From Omphalotus guepiniiformis (taxonomy: Eukaryota > Basidiomycota > Agaricomycetes > Agaricales > Omphalotaceae), in contig JAQOOI010000021.1 in NCBI GenBank assembly GCA_028554645.1, forward strand, positions 2,418,001-2,482,000: a stretch of DNA of 64,000 nucleotides. Reading direction: 5' to 3'. The notes beneath the pieces are model-generated. The model had not been told where the DNA came from and did not search any database. It saw only the letters and a list, made by a program, of their open reading frames with translations. A program made the translations under genes and the position numbers. Positions 1-11,653 of this stretch are shown here, piece after piece. Numbering within the stretch: position 1 is the stretch's first letter; every line of letters begins with the position of its first letter.

Positions 1-1304
1 TATCCTGATAGATGAAAGACGAGAAGCAGTACACCAAAGCTCTTTGACAGAAAATAACAAGATGGCAGTCACAATCAGATCGGACCCAGAATCTGTGAGT
101 GATAATTATATATGGGGGCATTAAAGACACGGGCCTCAAATGATAGAAGTTTCAGATCAAGACGAAGACGGGATTGTAATTTGGACTGCGTTAGGATCTC
201 AGCAGAACACGAGTGTGGCTAAGGTGGAGGAAGCAACAGTATGCTTCCGCGATTACCTGGCATGTATGTATCTAAAAGAGTCATTCTACGCTCTACAGGT
301 TTCGGGGGCCTTGTACCTTTGACCATGAGGTGGTGGCTATCCCTTGCAGGTCCTTATGCATATTGCAATTTGCCGATGCGTAAGAAGCGCGGCATGTTGT
401 CTGTATACCGGGCTTAGGTTTCCTTTGTCTCATCGAGGCTTTGCTCGCATGAAGTTGTCGCCTTTTTGGTGGTGATTACATTTGCTGCGGTCTGATACTG
501 CGCTGCCTCTCAGTTGATGTATTGTGCAGCGTCTTCACCAAATAATACTTGTGATCGTGCAGTGTGGTATGTTCAATGTAAATACAGGAGTTGACGGCAT
601 TGTTGGTGTCCTTACACCTTCCTGCCAGTGTGGGTACAGAGTTCTTTGAATTCCTTCTTCGTCTGATGCACCTTATCCACCCAGGTGATACCGTGCTGGA
701 AAGTCCTTGGAATCCTAACTCTGTTAGACCTAAGGTTGCTGTTGATATGTTCGTGGTGCTGTGCCCAGTCTGTACTTCTTTTCTCAGTGAACGTGTTCAT
801 CAGCGAAACTCATCAGTATCTGATCCATGTTGCACATGTTCACCACAAGAAATGGTAGGGTACAATGCTATCAGCCCGCAATACCCAAACACGTAGGTAT
901 TTGGCTACCCTACTACGCAGGTTTGCACCAATGCTCATGTTCTTTGATTTGATAGTTTAATCCATCAGTCATGGGTATTGGCCGCTCAGCCTCATGGATA
1001 ACTTCAGGTGTTAGGCCAACTATTTAATTCTTTCTTGTAAAGGTAAAAAGGATCCGTGTTTCTTGTGTGGCTTCATTCTCATCTCACATCGCATCTCAGT
1101 TGCCTTGATGAAACATGAGATCATTGACCAATGTGACATCTTGTCCTTGCAAGACCTATGCCTTTGTATCTCGTTTCTTTTAGGGTATTGGACCTAGAAG
1201 TCGAGCTTGTCACAGATTGATAGTCTGAGCGGGAATCGATGGGTCGTCTTAGTACATTTGTCCCCGTTAAAAAGCAAACATCATCGTGCTTGTTCAAGTG
1301 AATC
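1..1304. other. Stretch without a supported gene
   Basis: I see no convincing exon chain here. Short open frames exist on both strands, but none has recognisable motifs. The minus-strand frame at 612-800 (frames such as FQHGITWVDKVHQ) has a protein-like look and might be a remnant of a mobile-element or other gene, but neither its upstream nor its downstream sequence extends it. The last few hundred bases should hold the promoter of the P450 gene that follows. Confidence 0.5.
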
Positions 1305-2926
1305 ATGGCACTCATTGTGATACTGGATACCATTGCTCTCCTCCTTTTTGTAGGCATCTGCTCACATCTCATACGGCGAAGACTCAGTAATGTAGGAGAT
1401 TATCCTGACTCGCCTCCTGTCGTCCCTAGCCATATACCGTGGCTCGGACATGTGCTGGATTTTATGTTTTATAGAGCTGACCTTTTAGCTAAGTGCAGGT
1501 ACGGATATATCGGCTCCGTCTCTCTTCTATGTCGCTTATCCGGGTGTATGTAGGGCTAATCACGGATCTACATACAAACTTCGACTTGGTGGCAGATATC
1601 TGGTGATTGTTTCATCACCAACAGCGATTGCCAATGTTCTCTCACGGCCAACGAAAGTGCTTGGAGCTTTGACATTGGAGCAGCTCCGTGCCTTAACCGA
1701 CGTTTCTCCAGCGCGAATCCCTCATGTCATCGAGGTACTTCATGAACACGTCTATCCGATTGTTGCGTCTGGGATGTCAAAAAGGAACATGGGGGTTGCT
1801 GCGGTCACCACGTCTAGGAGGTTCTTCACTCGCATGGAAGCGGCTATGACCGCCAATACTGATGAAGTAGAGCTCGATCCTGAAGACTTTATTACCAAAA
1901 ATCTATATTGCGCGTCCGTGACTTCGTTATTTGGATCCGATATTTTCCAAGACACTTATTCCGACTTTTCAACCATGGACAAAGATGTCTTTGCCATGCT
2001 CAATAGAATCCCGTTTGTTGGACGTGGAGCGCAGCGTGCTAGGAAGCGGATACAGGATGTCATCTTTTCCTATGTCCGCAGTGCATGGGATGTGGGGGAC
2101 AGCGTCAGAGCCGACGCGTCTGCTGCTGTCATCACTCAAACACTGTGTGCGTTGAGGTCTACAGATGTTTCTGCAGAAGAGACTGCGAGCCTCTTGACAT
2201 CCGTTTTGTGGGGATTCCACGCAAATCTAGTTCGCACTGCTGTTGCATGTGTCGCTTTCCTTCTAGCGGATCCGGACGCGTGCAACGGGATAGCACAACA
2301 TGTCCGTGATGTTATCTCCACTCGTTGGCCGGACTTTGAGCTACTCCTAGATGCAGAGCCTCACATACTTGACGGGCCCGAATTCGAGATTCTTGGATCT
2401 CTCATACAAGAAACCTTGCGACTTACATCACTTCCAACTTCTGTCCGAGAAGTGCTGCGTGATACGTGGATAGTAGGTGAAGATGGACATCGGTATTCGA
2501 TCCGGAAAGGCGAATTTGTTGCTGCGGATGTGTATGGTTTACATCATGACGCGGAGCTCTACCCAGAGCCAGATAGATTCAAGGCAGATCGTTTTATCGG
2601 CCGCAACACCCTTGGTACCCAGACCAAACCAAATAAAATACTTGTACCATTTGGGGGAGGATCACTTGGGGTAAGGTGCTTACATATTGTTTTGGTTCAA
2701 AGCTTATTTGTTTTGTACATAGTGCAAAGGTAGAGAATACGCGATGTATGCTCTCAAGATGTTCTTCATTCAGTTATTCTATCTCTATGACATCTCTAGC
2801 TCTTCAAAGGCTTTCCAACCGTCGCTCCTGTTGAATTCATCAATCACCATCGCTGGTGTAGCAGATCTTCCATCAATCCATCTCCGGCGGAGCAAGATTT
2901 CGAAGTGTGTGCCGGTATCAGTGTAA
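1305..2926 (+). CDS. Cytochrome P450, CYP7/CYP8-like
   Basis: A haem monooxygenase of about 504 residues, a normal P450 length. I read three exons (1305-1498, 1554-2670, 2723-2926) with introns of 55 and 52 nt; all phases match. The N-terminus is a hydrophobic anchor (residues about 2-22) followed by a Pro-rich hinge, so it should sit in the ER membrane. Visible P450 marks are ETLRL (the ExxR motif), the meander YPEPDRF and, across the second intron, FGGGSLG joined to CKGRE, which gives the haem-binding loop with its Cys ligand. The I-helix reads LWGFHANLVRTA instead of the usual A/G-G-x-D/E-T-T/S, which resembles the CYP7/CYP8 class (sterol hydroxylases, prostacyclin synthase). The substrate cannot be told from sequence. 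The C-terminus after the Cys loop looks ordinary but is not distinctive, so the stop is a little less certain than the start. Confidence 0.88.
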
Positions 2927-3357
2927 GATTGAACTTGTAGAAAAAGATGTGATGTGTTGGTGTAATGTACTGATTGTTGTCTGTACTCTATAAATAATTT
3001 GTACTTTTCATAACAACGCACTGTAGATATGATATCCTTTCATTAGTAGTGTATATGTGATAATCTGATCATGGGATCTCACTAAAAGAATAACTCAAAT
3101 GAAACTTGAAGGGTGTTTTTCTCCTTTTTGGTAACATGTTCTTCCTTCCAATGATATCTGATATGGTACTGCAATGCTGTTGGCAGTGCTTGGGTGTATA
3201 CCAATGAAGCTAAGTCATTATAATTCAGACAACCAGAGCAAAATATTTGGAGATGATTCCAATCTAATTTAACATATTCACAATCTTCATACAACAGCAG
3301 GAACTCGCAATTTAAAAGGTGATTGCAGTAAAACAATCCAACTAGACTACACTGTTT
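2927..3357. other. Convergent intergenic region
   Basis: AT-rich spacer between the 3' ends of the P450 and the DUF6533-like gene. It probably holds both 3' untranslated regions. No gene seen. Confidence 0.5.
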
Positions 3358-5299
3358 TCATGTCTGGTGTGCATGGAATGTGTTCATAGATACAGTGTCA
3401 TTTGGATTCATTCCTGGTTGTGCACGGAATGAGATAGTTTCATCCCATGTAGCAGAAGAATCTTGCTCTAGTGCTTTCCGCCTCAAATTGAGAATGAGAC
3501 GGGAACCCTGGGTTCAGTTTAGTTCATTCATTCACCCTGTATCTATTCAGGCAACTCACTGAGTAGGAGTAGATAGCAATAAGCCAACTAGGGAATTGAA
3601 TTGGAATTGGATTAGAGTCAAGAAATAAGACGGCAATTGAGACACATACGCTAGCCCAACATTAGCCAAGGGACCACTTAAAGAGACAGTAGTGACAGTG
3701 GATATGAGAAGTATGGCTGTAATAATAGAAATTCAGTCTTGAGAGAAAAAGCAATCAAACTGACACAATGGACATACTTGCAATTCTAATTTAATTGAGA
3801 GTCAGTCATGGCAAAACTTATGTTTCAAATCCACTCACAGAGAATAGTAGATTGCACCATCTGTGTAGAAGGTTGAGATAAGTGGTGAGAATGTCTTGAC
3901 TGAAAAGTTCCACCGAAATTTGTTGTCTTTGGCTTTGACAGCTCGATATAAGGAATACAAAGTCATAGCAAAGAACATGGCTACATTCAATTAGAATCCT
4001 TTGGTCTCAAAAATGATAAAAGAAAGACTGACTGGCAGCAATAAGACAAGGGACCCTGTGTGATGAAGAATAAGAGTAAGCACAAACAAATGTTAGAATT
4101 GAAGTAATAACCATACCATGATACCAAGGTCAATGTTTCTGGTGCTGTTGCAAGACACCCAGGAAATGGAATTCCTGGGGGAGCAGAAAATGCAGTTCTC
4201 TTTGTGGTCATACTAACAAGCACAGAGATGTAGAGCTCAGCCTGAAGTGCAAGTTAGGCTTACTTGGCAGAAAAAGTGGAATTACTCACTACAAATTCAC
4301 CTTCAATCAAGAAAAATAAGTAGTAAGTAAGATGAATAAGTATGATGATAATGGTCTTATATACCAATCAACACAAGAGCAAGCCACAAGAGCACTAGAA
4401 AAAGATATCACTCCTTAGACAGATTCAGTTGAAGTATTTGAGAACTTACCCATCTTGTTCCGGTTGAATAATGCATATAGCCTCAGTATCAAGATCACAT
4501 TAACTGTGGTGGTGAACAAGATAGCACCCCCTCTGGTAAGACATTTTGTCAGTGCCATGTGCAACATCTTTGAAGAAGGGGCACTTACAATGAGAAGAAA
4601 TACAAATATTTTTGGCAGCTAGAGAACCAAAGCAGCCAAGGTCAGAGATTAGAAGCTGTATCAAATTCAAAGGACATAGCATACAACTGGCAGATTGAGA
4701 ATTAGACAGATATGTGTAAAATCAGAAGACTACCCACTGGTACTGTGAGACCAACTCGAGAATCCACTATCTACCAGCTCAAAAACATGGGATACAATCA
4801 ACAATTTGTTTGACTAACCAGAGAGTTCAAGAATGAGAAAAACAGCATTTAGACACTACTATTTCCATAAAGTGCAGATTGAGACTCACATGAGAAAGCA
4901 TAGTCCATAATATCTTGCAAAAATATACAAGAGCTTTGGAAAAGACCATTTGGCTCTGCGACAACCAATTGAATGTTCTACCCATGTTATTTTCTGACAA
5001 TACTTACCGCCAGATCAATTTCACCTACAGAGTGAGTGATCCTGTCAGCAAACTGATTCTAAGTTGTAGTTGAATGACTCACCTCAAGTGGGCTCATGAG
5101 GCAAATGTCATATGCAAGGAATGTAACAGCAGACACTGAAATGCAGTGAGTACAGTGTATGAATCAATGGTCAAATGTGATGAATGGATTCACTGGTGAT
5201 ATAGTTAACCTGTCGAGTCTGCTGAACAGCAGTGAAGAGTGCTTCAAGTGCAGCAGCAGCAGCGGCTGCGGCATCACCAGCTTGCGATTCATCCGACAT
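3358..5299 (-). CDS. DUF6533-like seven-helix membrane protein
   Basis: No long frame covers this gene; I assembled it from about twelve small exons with short introns. It starts MSDESQAGD and then reads NYIT joined to MSAVTFLAYDI and VKLIWR, followed by LLYIFARYYGLCFL, then ILRLYALFNRNK, then FPGCLATAPETLTLVSW, then AMTLYSLYRAVKAK, and ends with SRLILNLRRKALEQD and the stop at 3358. These blocks in this order match the agaricomycete DUF6533 family: the YD and W..K signatures in the first helices, the RLYALY-type block, the GC..T extracellular loop, and the SRLILNLR motif after the last helix. The predicted product is about 330 residues and probably lies in the plasma or an internal membrane. 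The family has many paralogues per genome and no firm function. Exon borders in 4250-4950 are the least certain part. Confidence 0.78.
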
Positions 5300-6074
5300 G
5301 ATGATGTGACTAACGGTCAAAGTGAGGCTCCGAGAAAACTTACATCTACCCTACTTTTGTATCACCCGCAGGCAGGAACTTACAGGAATAGTAAAAGGAA
5401 CCATGGGACCTATGGGCCGGCGCGTGATGCCTAAGATACTGGTAGCAAATATCTGTGAGTGCAAAAGGTTGCAAAAAGGTTTTTCTGCACACAACGGTTG
5501 ATGAATGATAAGTCGGTGAGTCCCGATCATTGGAATTCATCAGTTCAAACTTGCCACGATTGGTCGCCTCGGACTTGGAATTATCTCCGTGATACTGGAA
5601 GTCTGGAACTGACCAGGGGCCTATCTTTTCCACACCCCAGATGTCACGGCAGCGCTCAGATTATGATACAGTTAGAAGGAGTGCATTCCCGGTGGTATTG
5701 TATTGTACTGTATTCAGTGACGGTGAGATTCATCTGCTTATTTATCCACCCGCTGGCGATTCCGACTGGGTCTGAATCTCAGACTCTGGGTAATGGAAGT
5801 CACCAGAACCCTAGATGCAAGTACTATGTTGGCAAGAAATAGGAACTTGAAGCACGAGGACACCTCTTGATACGGCGCACTGGTTTTGTACTCCAGCAAT
5901 TCAAAGATCGGAGTCAGGACGGCAAGTACAGCAATCATCTTACTTGTTATTCCCCCTGAATACGGATTCAGGATACCATTTCTTAGGTCCTTATCCAGAT
6001 CTAACATTTGGGGGGGGCTGCCCAGCGCTAGAACTTCTCTAGGCGAATCAACGGAACTTCTGCACAGCTACGAG
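5300..6074. other. Divergent intergenic region
   Basis: Lies between the starts of the DUF6533-like gene (minus) and the methyltransferase gene (plus), so it should carry both promoters. Open frames on both strands here overlap each other and show no motifs. An exon further upstream for the methyltransferase cannot be ruled out. Confidence 0.4.
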
Positions 6075-7315
6075 ATGGGCTCGTTTCCGCCAGCAGATAC
6101 TATTAGAAGCTGCGAATATGTTTTGACAGTGATGTGACAAAACTTCTCCAATTTGATTTGTTTGCAAGAACGTACCGTTTTCGGGACCCCGTTGAATCTC
6201 GTATTTGACACCAGGTAAACACTTCAAGCACTGGCATGGGCAGTCACTTTGCAGTATTCTTCCGCGGAGACAGTTTCACGTCCTCTCTTACACGACACCA
6301 ACATCGTTTATTCGCTCAGCTGGACCTCAAGCCTGGTATGCGAGTCTTGAATGTTGGATGCGGTACCGGAGAAGCTGCTTTCGAGCTTGCCATCTTTGAT
6401 AACGTGTTCGTGGTCGGGGTTGATTCTGACCTGGCCAAGGTAGTTCCTGAATTGACACCGAGACTATCACTTATTGTCGGCGCTGACAGATCGAAAAAGC
6501 TACCTCGATGAGCTTCGAGAAAGGGTTGTCAGACAGAGTGACGTTTGTCCTTGGTGAATGAAGCTCTGTTAAGCATGTTGTCGCGGTCTAACGCTTTTCT
6601 TAGCCGCACCTGCTTGGACTAATCTTCGAAACATCTTCGAACGCAACTCGTTCGACGGCATCTATGCCCTGGAATCACTCAAAGTATAAGTTCTTCCTCG
6701 CTCCAATGACCTCCATCTAACGCTAGAGTCATAGTCGGCTTCAAGTTTCAGTGATATCTACCAAAATTTTAGTTATCTGCTAAGGATAGGTGGAAAGGTA
6801 AGCCTTAGACCACATAAGTGAAGTGATGACGACCTACCGGCGTTTCATATAATAGCTGGCGATTTATGAATGGTGCTGGACGCAAAGCATAGATCCAACA
6901 AACATAGAACACTGCCGTCTGGCTGAACTAGTCGAGAGTGCGACAGGAATTTGCCACCGATCCGTCACCGATCGTTCCTTTGCAGCTGCTCTGCAAGCTC
7001 TGCAAAGCACAAATTTCTCCGTAGTCTTCTCCCAGGATCTTGCGACTACTAGCGCTAGCATTCCTTGGTACACATATCTTGACTCGGCCCTTCACAATTC
7101 CAGGCTTTGTTGGTCCAATTCGATCGGAGAAGATGGCGTTTTTGGAGGTCTCACAAGAAATGCGGCATCGATATTGTCAGAGGCTGGGCACTTGCAGGTG
7201 CGTGAAAAACTGAATCGCAAGTCATGAATCATCAACATTATCAACAACGTAGCTTTTTACTCCGATGGCTATGCTCGTAGCAAAACGCATTGCTCCCCCA
7301 AGGATCTCAGTATAG
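6075..7315 (+). CDS. ERG6-type SAM-dependent methyltransferase
   Basis: Rebuilt from seven exons (6075-6128, 6215-6439, 6490-6553, 6604-6683, 6735-6797, 6856-7197, 7253-7315); every phase closes and the total is 891 nt, or 296 residues. The SAM-binding motif I is VLNVGCGTGEAAFELA, preceded by MGSHFAVFFRGDSF and LTRHQHRL, which mirror the HF..F.RGE and RHEH blocks of sterol C24-methyltransferases. Later blocks also fit: GLSDRVTFVL, FDGIYALESLK, FSDIYQNFSYLLRIGGK, LAIYEW, the IPWY block and a C-terminal LFTPMAMLVAKR. It is shorter than canonical ERG6 (about 350-380 residues) and has a reduced N-terminus, so it is probably a paralogue acting on a sterol or triterpene rather than the essential ERG6. 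The start at 6075 was chosen because it splices in phase to the conserved block, but only 18 codons support it. Confidence 0.82.
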
Positions 7316-8038
7316 TAGCGTACATTCATTTATGGGCGCTTGCCAAGTACTTCCATGCAGTGTAGTGAGTTTATGTGTACAGATAGACCTATGTTCTCGA
7401 GATAAATAACTTCACGGATGCTAGACCTAAGAGCTACACACCGTTGGGCGCACTCCATGTGATTATATGCGGTTTCTCCGAGTCATCTATGGAGGGTCAT
7501 AATTTGAAGGATTGGGCTGGGTCGAGTCAGTTCAGAGAGCGACGACTATACACAAGGATGCCTGCACGAGTGGAGGGATCAGCTGCTTTCCTCGGATTTA
7601 TTCTAGATATCGCACCTCTGGTTCATCTTGTAGTGGGGCAGATAGAGTACAAGTCCAGGACAGACACCGCCTTCGAATAGACCAAAAATAACGTGAGCTC
7701 GTCAGTTGAAAGAGACCCAACAATTTTCTTCTTCTCGAGCCATTGCCAGTGGGAGAGACCGAACGATAGTCGAGCTCTTCGACATGCTCAATTGCGTTGA
7801 GAGCAAGTTGAGAGCGGAAGATTGTTTTTGGAAAAAGGTGAAACTTGTTAATGTGAATCCTGGAGCATCATGATTTGATTTTTAACGATTTTTTAACGAT
7901 TGAAACGCTGAGATCAAACTGGTCAAGCACGAAGACATGTGAAGGAGGACGAGAGAAAGATGATAGAGACGGTCTGCGGCGCAAGCGCCCCGTCGCGTCG
8001 CAAATCAGCCGGCCCGACTTTCCCGGCCGGATCCCTCG
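7316..8038. other. Intergenic region
   Basis: Spacer between two plus-strand genes. Small frames at 7444-7680 and 7939-8038 show no recognisable motifs. A directly repeated TTTTTAACGATT-like element occurs near 7880-7905. Nothing else stands out. Confidence 0.4.
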
Positions 8039-9544
8039 ATGATTCACTCAGTGACCATCACCTCTCGTTCACCCAGCGCCCTCCTCTCTCGTCTTTCCAA
8101 ATTCAAAGCTCAAAACGACTTTCACCCTCACACCACAATCTTCTCTCTCTCCTGTCCACTAGGAAACTCACCTACAGATCTATCCAACCTCGTCAACCAC
8201 CTAACAACTTTCTCCGAGACTTCCATTGGATGTCTATCCGCGCCTCTAAAACCAGGCATTGCATCGTGTTCTCTAGCAGTTTTCAAACCGGGTTATGCGA
8301 GTGCTTTTAGGTCGGATATACCTGGGCGACCGAAGACGCAGGTGGGGAGATGGCATGCTTTTCGGAAGAGAGGAGAGAACGAGAACGAGTCTGATGGTGA
8401 TGGTGGAGTCCATGATGTGATGCGGTCAGGCGAGAAAGTGGATTGGGAAGAACTTTGGAGGAATAAAGATTCAAGTCGACTTCCGAGCGATTTAAACAAC
8501 CTAAACCCAAACAAAGTCGATTCCATTCTATATTTCTCCGACCACTCACCAGAAGCTCTCTCATATGCTCTCTCAGCCTCTTTCCCAAACGCAAACCAGG
8601 TCAGAGCAGTCAATTTCCGTGTACACAAGATTCTTACTGGAGAGCTGATTCATGACTCGGCTTTGCTAGTTGGGTCTCCTTGCATCCTCTACGCCCTTCA
8701 TAACCGGGAGGCCCGTAACCCTATTCCATAACGGTTCAATTTACGATACGGGTGCCGTTGGAGTTGTCCTAAAGTCTTCACCCCGAAAAGAGCCATGCCA
8801 GTTCACCCTCCCAGAAGGAAATGAACCTCTAGGCTCGCCAATGAATATCACCGACTCAGTCCCACTAACTCGCAGGTCTTGCTCATGCTCATACGCAACC
8901 CTTGAAAATACAGCTCAGAAGGCAATCTCATCAACACCCTCAATCACGCAAACCCCACACAGCTCTTACTATCTACCATACGCGCTGCGGGTATGGATTC
9001 AACAACTGCGAAGATGACGTTCAAAGAAGATACAGAGTTTTTCCTGGGAGCTTTGTCAGATACGAATTCTGTATGAGCTTCATCTAATTCCTACGCGTAT
9101 TTGATGCTGAGGGTGTTTGTGCGGTTTAGCTACGACAACTTCATAGTATCACAGCTGGAGATCCTTCTCGGGGTACTATATCTCTCAATACACAAACCAC
9201 AGCTCCGGCCATTGGATCCAGGGTTCAGGTATCCGTTTTCCCCTCATCACATCTTCTTAATTATTAATCCTCGGGTTCAGTTTTATCGTCGCAACTCACC
9301 ACCCAACTCGCACATGAACACACTGAAAACACTCCCTGCTCGGACTCTAGCGTTCACGGTAGGAACTGATTCTACCACAGAAGAAGAAGCTAAAAAGCAT
9401 GACGATGACGATGACGATGGCGTCGTTCTGGAAGAAAAATTCTTGGCGGTTAGCGAGCATGGATTCGTACTGAGCCGCGCGGGAGAGGCTGAGACTGCAT
9501 GGACATGTACAGTTCCGGGAAGCTTTACGGGCTTGCGGTATTAG
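8039..9544 (+). pseudogene. FIST-domain-like protein with frameshift
   Basis: A probable FIST-like sensory protein. I read exons 8039-8875, 8914-9070, 9130-9228 and 9281-9544. The first part runs to DSALLVG near 8672 in one frame, but the conserved block STPFITGRPVTLFHNGSIYD continues in the next frame from about 8684, with no intron that could explain the switch. The summed exon length is 1357 nt, one more than a multiple of three, which agrees with a one-base disturbance. Downstream blocks are intact: SEGNLINTL, PTQLLLSTIRAAGMDS, EFFLGALSD, ITAGDPSRGTISL, and a C-terminus ending AWTCTVPGSFTGLRY. FIST domains are proposed to bind small ligands; the fungal proteins are uncharacterised. The intron at 8876-8913 is only 38 nt with a GTCTTG donor. 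It may be a true pseudogene or a single-base error in the assembly. Confidence 0.65.
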
Positions 9545-9686
9545 TATTATGGGGGGAATTCATGATTTGTCGCAAAGAATCCTGTGCAGGAGGGTCGGGT
9601 CTGTTGCTGCTTCCAGGCGGCTGAATCAAGTTTACATTGGCAAAGTTACTCAGAGGATAAAATACAAGCCTCGCCTCTTCCCCTAC

Positions 9687-11431
9687 TTAATGTGAAACCA
9701 CTTCACTAAACTTGCGTACCGCCTGCTCGAACCCATGCTCAAACTCCCAAACCATCTCGCTATTCCCTCTCTCCATCCGATGACCCTCGGTCCTAACCCT
9801 CTTCCACTGACCCAAAAACCCAATTTCGGACCCAACGAGCCCGGCATCAGTCGTTCCAAAATAAAATGCCAGTGCATCCTCCCATCCTTTGTTATATCCT
9901 TGCTCGAAACGCCAATGTTCGAACTTGTTGGGGTCTGAAGAATTTTGCGCCCACCAATTTGAGTGTTGAGACAGGGCATTCTGGGATTCGTGGGCACCGC
10001 GATCCCGTAAGGAATCAATCGTGTGGTTGCCAAAGGCAGCTTTTGTACGATCGAGGAAGGGAGGCATGACGCCTTGCTCGACTGCGGTGTAGAAACACCA
10101 TCCTGTATCCGGTCCGCCTGAAATTCATTTTCCTCTCAGGATTCGAACAGTTTCTTTGAACGGTTAGAGGAACTGACCTTCTTTCTTGAGAGTCCAGAAA
10201 AAGTACCCCGCACAATATTTCTCATAAGCCTCCCACTGTGAATACCCCCATTCGCTTGACGCAGCTCTTTTCGCTTCCTCCGAGGGGTAAGACGACATCG
10301 AAGCGGGATTCATCGCCGCACTCCACTCTCCAATAATAAGTGACTGACCAGCAGCGCCAGAAGCTCGTTCTAGCATGGACGAAGACTCCCCTGGTACAGA
10401 CGGATGAACGTCCCTCGCATGTTCAGTTGCGCTACGTGCATGATCACTGGGTGCGAAGCATCTATACAGATGATGATCGAGCACGACGAATGTACCATTC
10501 TGAGCGTGCTTTGATACATATTGCGAGTACCAGTTCGTATCCCATGCATCAGATACGTAGATCGGTAGTACCGCGCATTCAGGATTAACCCGCTGAATCG
10601 CACCGATAGCTTCGTCGTACCAGCTTTGTAAACGATTAGAGTTCTTCGGCTCGTTCAAAAGTTCTAGTCCAACTACATTGTCAAAACCGACAATGTTTTG
10701 CGCCATCGCTACCAGGATATCAATCGTTCGGCGCTGCCATTTATCGGAAGACCATAGACCTGCTTTTCCGGTACTCAAACCAGAATGGCTATCTGTATTC
10801 TGAGCACCAGGCGCAGCATGCAAGTCAATCAAAACCCCGATATTATGTGCAGCTGCAGCTTGAATAGCAGATACCACATATGTCCAAGAATTCACATACA
10901 CATCAGCATACTTCTCATAATCCGTTCCTGCCATAAGGCACCTAACATTCGGATCCGAATGCCCAGGAAGAAAATGATAATACGAAATTGGAATCCGAAC
11001 GCTATTAATCCCATGAGCGACCATCCATTTCCAATCACCTTCATTGATGAATGTATCCCAATGATGTTCTAGCATCGTTTTTGCAGCGTTGTTGGTGCTC
11101 ATGCCTTTGAGGACATCTAGTTCACTTGATTTTGGGGATGAGGCGTGTTGGAAGAGACTTGGTGTGAGCCAGTTTTCGAGAGTGAACCATGAACCGAGGT
11201 TCACGCCGCGTTGTTTACGGAAACGGTATATGAGTCGTGGGGGTGGGGGTTCTGAGAGGTTTGGATACGGTGCTGCATTGGCAGGTGCTGCAGAGCTGAA
11301 TTGACTCTGGCGTGAATTGGGATCGAGGACTCCCTCGATTTTGTCTTGCATCTTTTTCATGAGCTACAGGTGTATAAGGCATTGAGAAAGAGGATATTGA
11401 GTGTTAATGGTGGATTTAGCACCTTGTTCAT
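9687..11431 (-). CDS. GH5 exo-beta-1,3-glucanase-like hydrolase
   Basis: A glycoside hydrolase family 5 protein, likely the exo-beta-1,3-glucanase group (GH5_9), of 541 residues in three exons: a nine-base first exon (11431-11423), 11363-10178 and 10117-9687. The total of 1626 nt is in phase. Visible marks are RGVNLGSWF near the start, DLHAAPG, the acid/base LELLNEP, DHHLYRCF, and the nucleophile IIGEW. The C-terminus runs GPDTGWCFYTAVEQG and ends EVVSH. No signal peptide is present, so the enzyme may act inside the cell or leave by another route; wall glucan remodelling is the usual family role. An alternative start is the ATG at 11360. It is divergent from the small membrane-protein gene with only about 220 bp between starts. 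Confidence 0.9.
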
Positions 11432-11653
11432 GGTGATTGTGGTAGTAAGAGGATAAGAGCATTTTGGCTGCGCTGTGTCGACCTTGGAAAGTCCAATGAA
11501 GTCATGCCGCAATTGTAATTGCCGGCCGCGGTAGCGCCACGCTTCTCCACGTGACTCCTACCGCCGGCATCTGCGGCACAGCAGTCAGCCACTGAGTAGC
11601 ACAGAGTCCAGCTGTAACAAGCGCTGTAACACTGACAGCGACCAGCGACGACC

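Noticed and set aside
612..800. Minus-strand 62-codon frame with a protein-like look
   Set aside because: No exon could be joined on either side and no motif was certain; kept only as a possible remnant.
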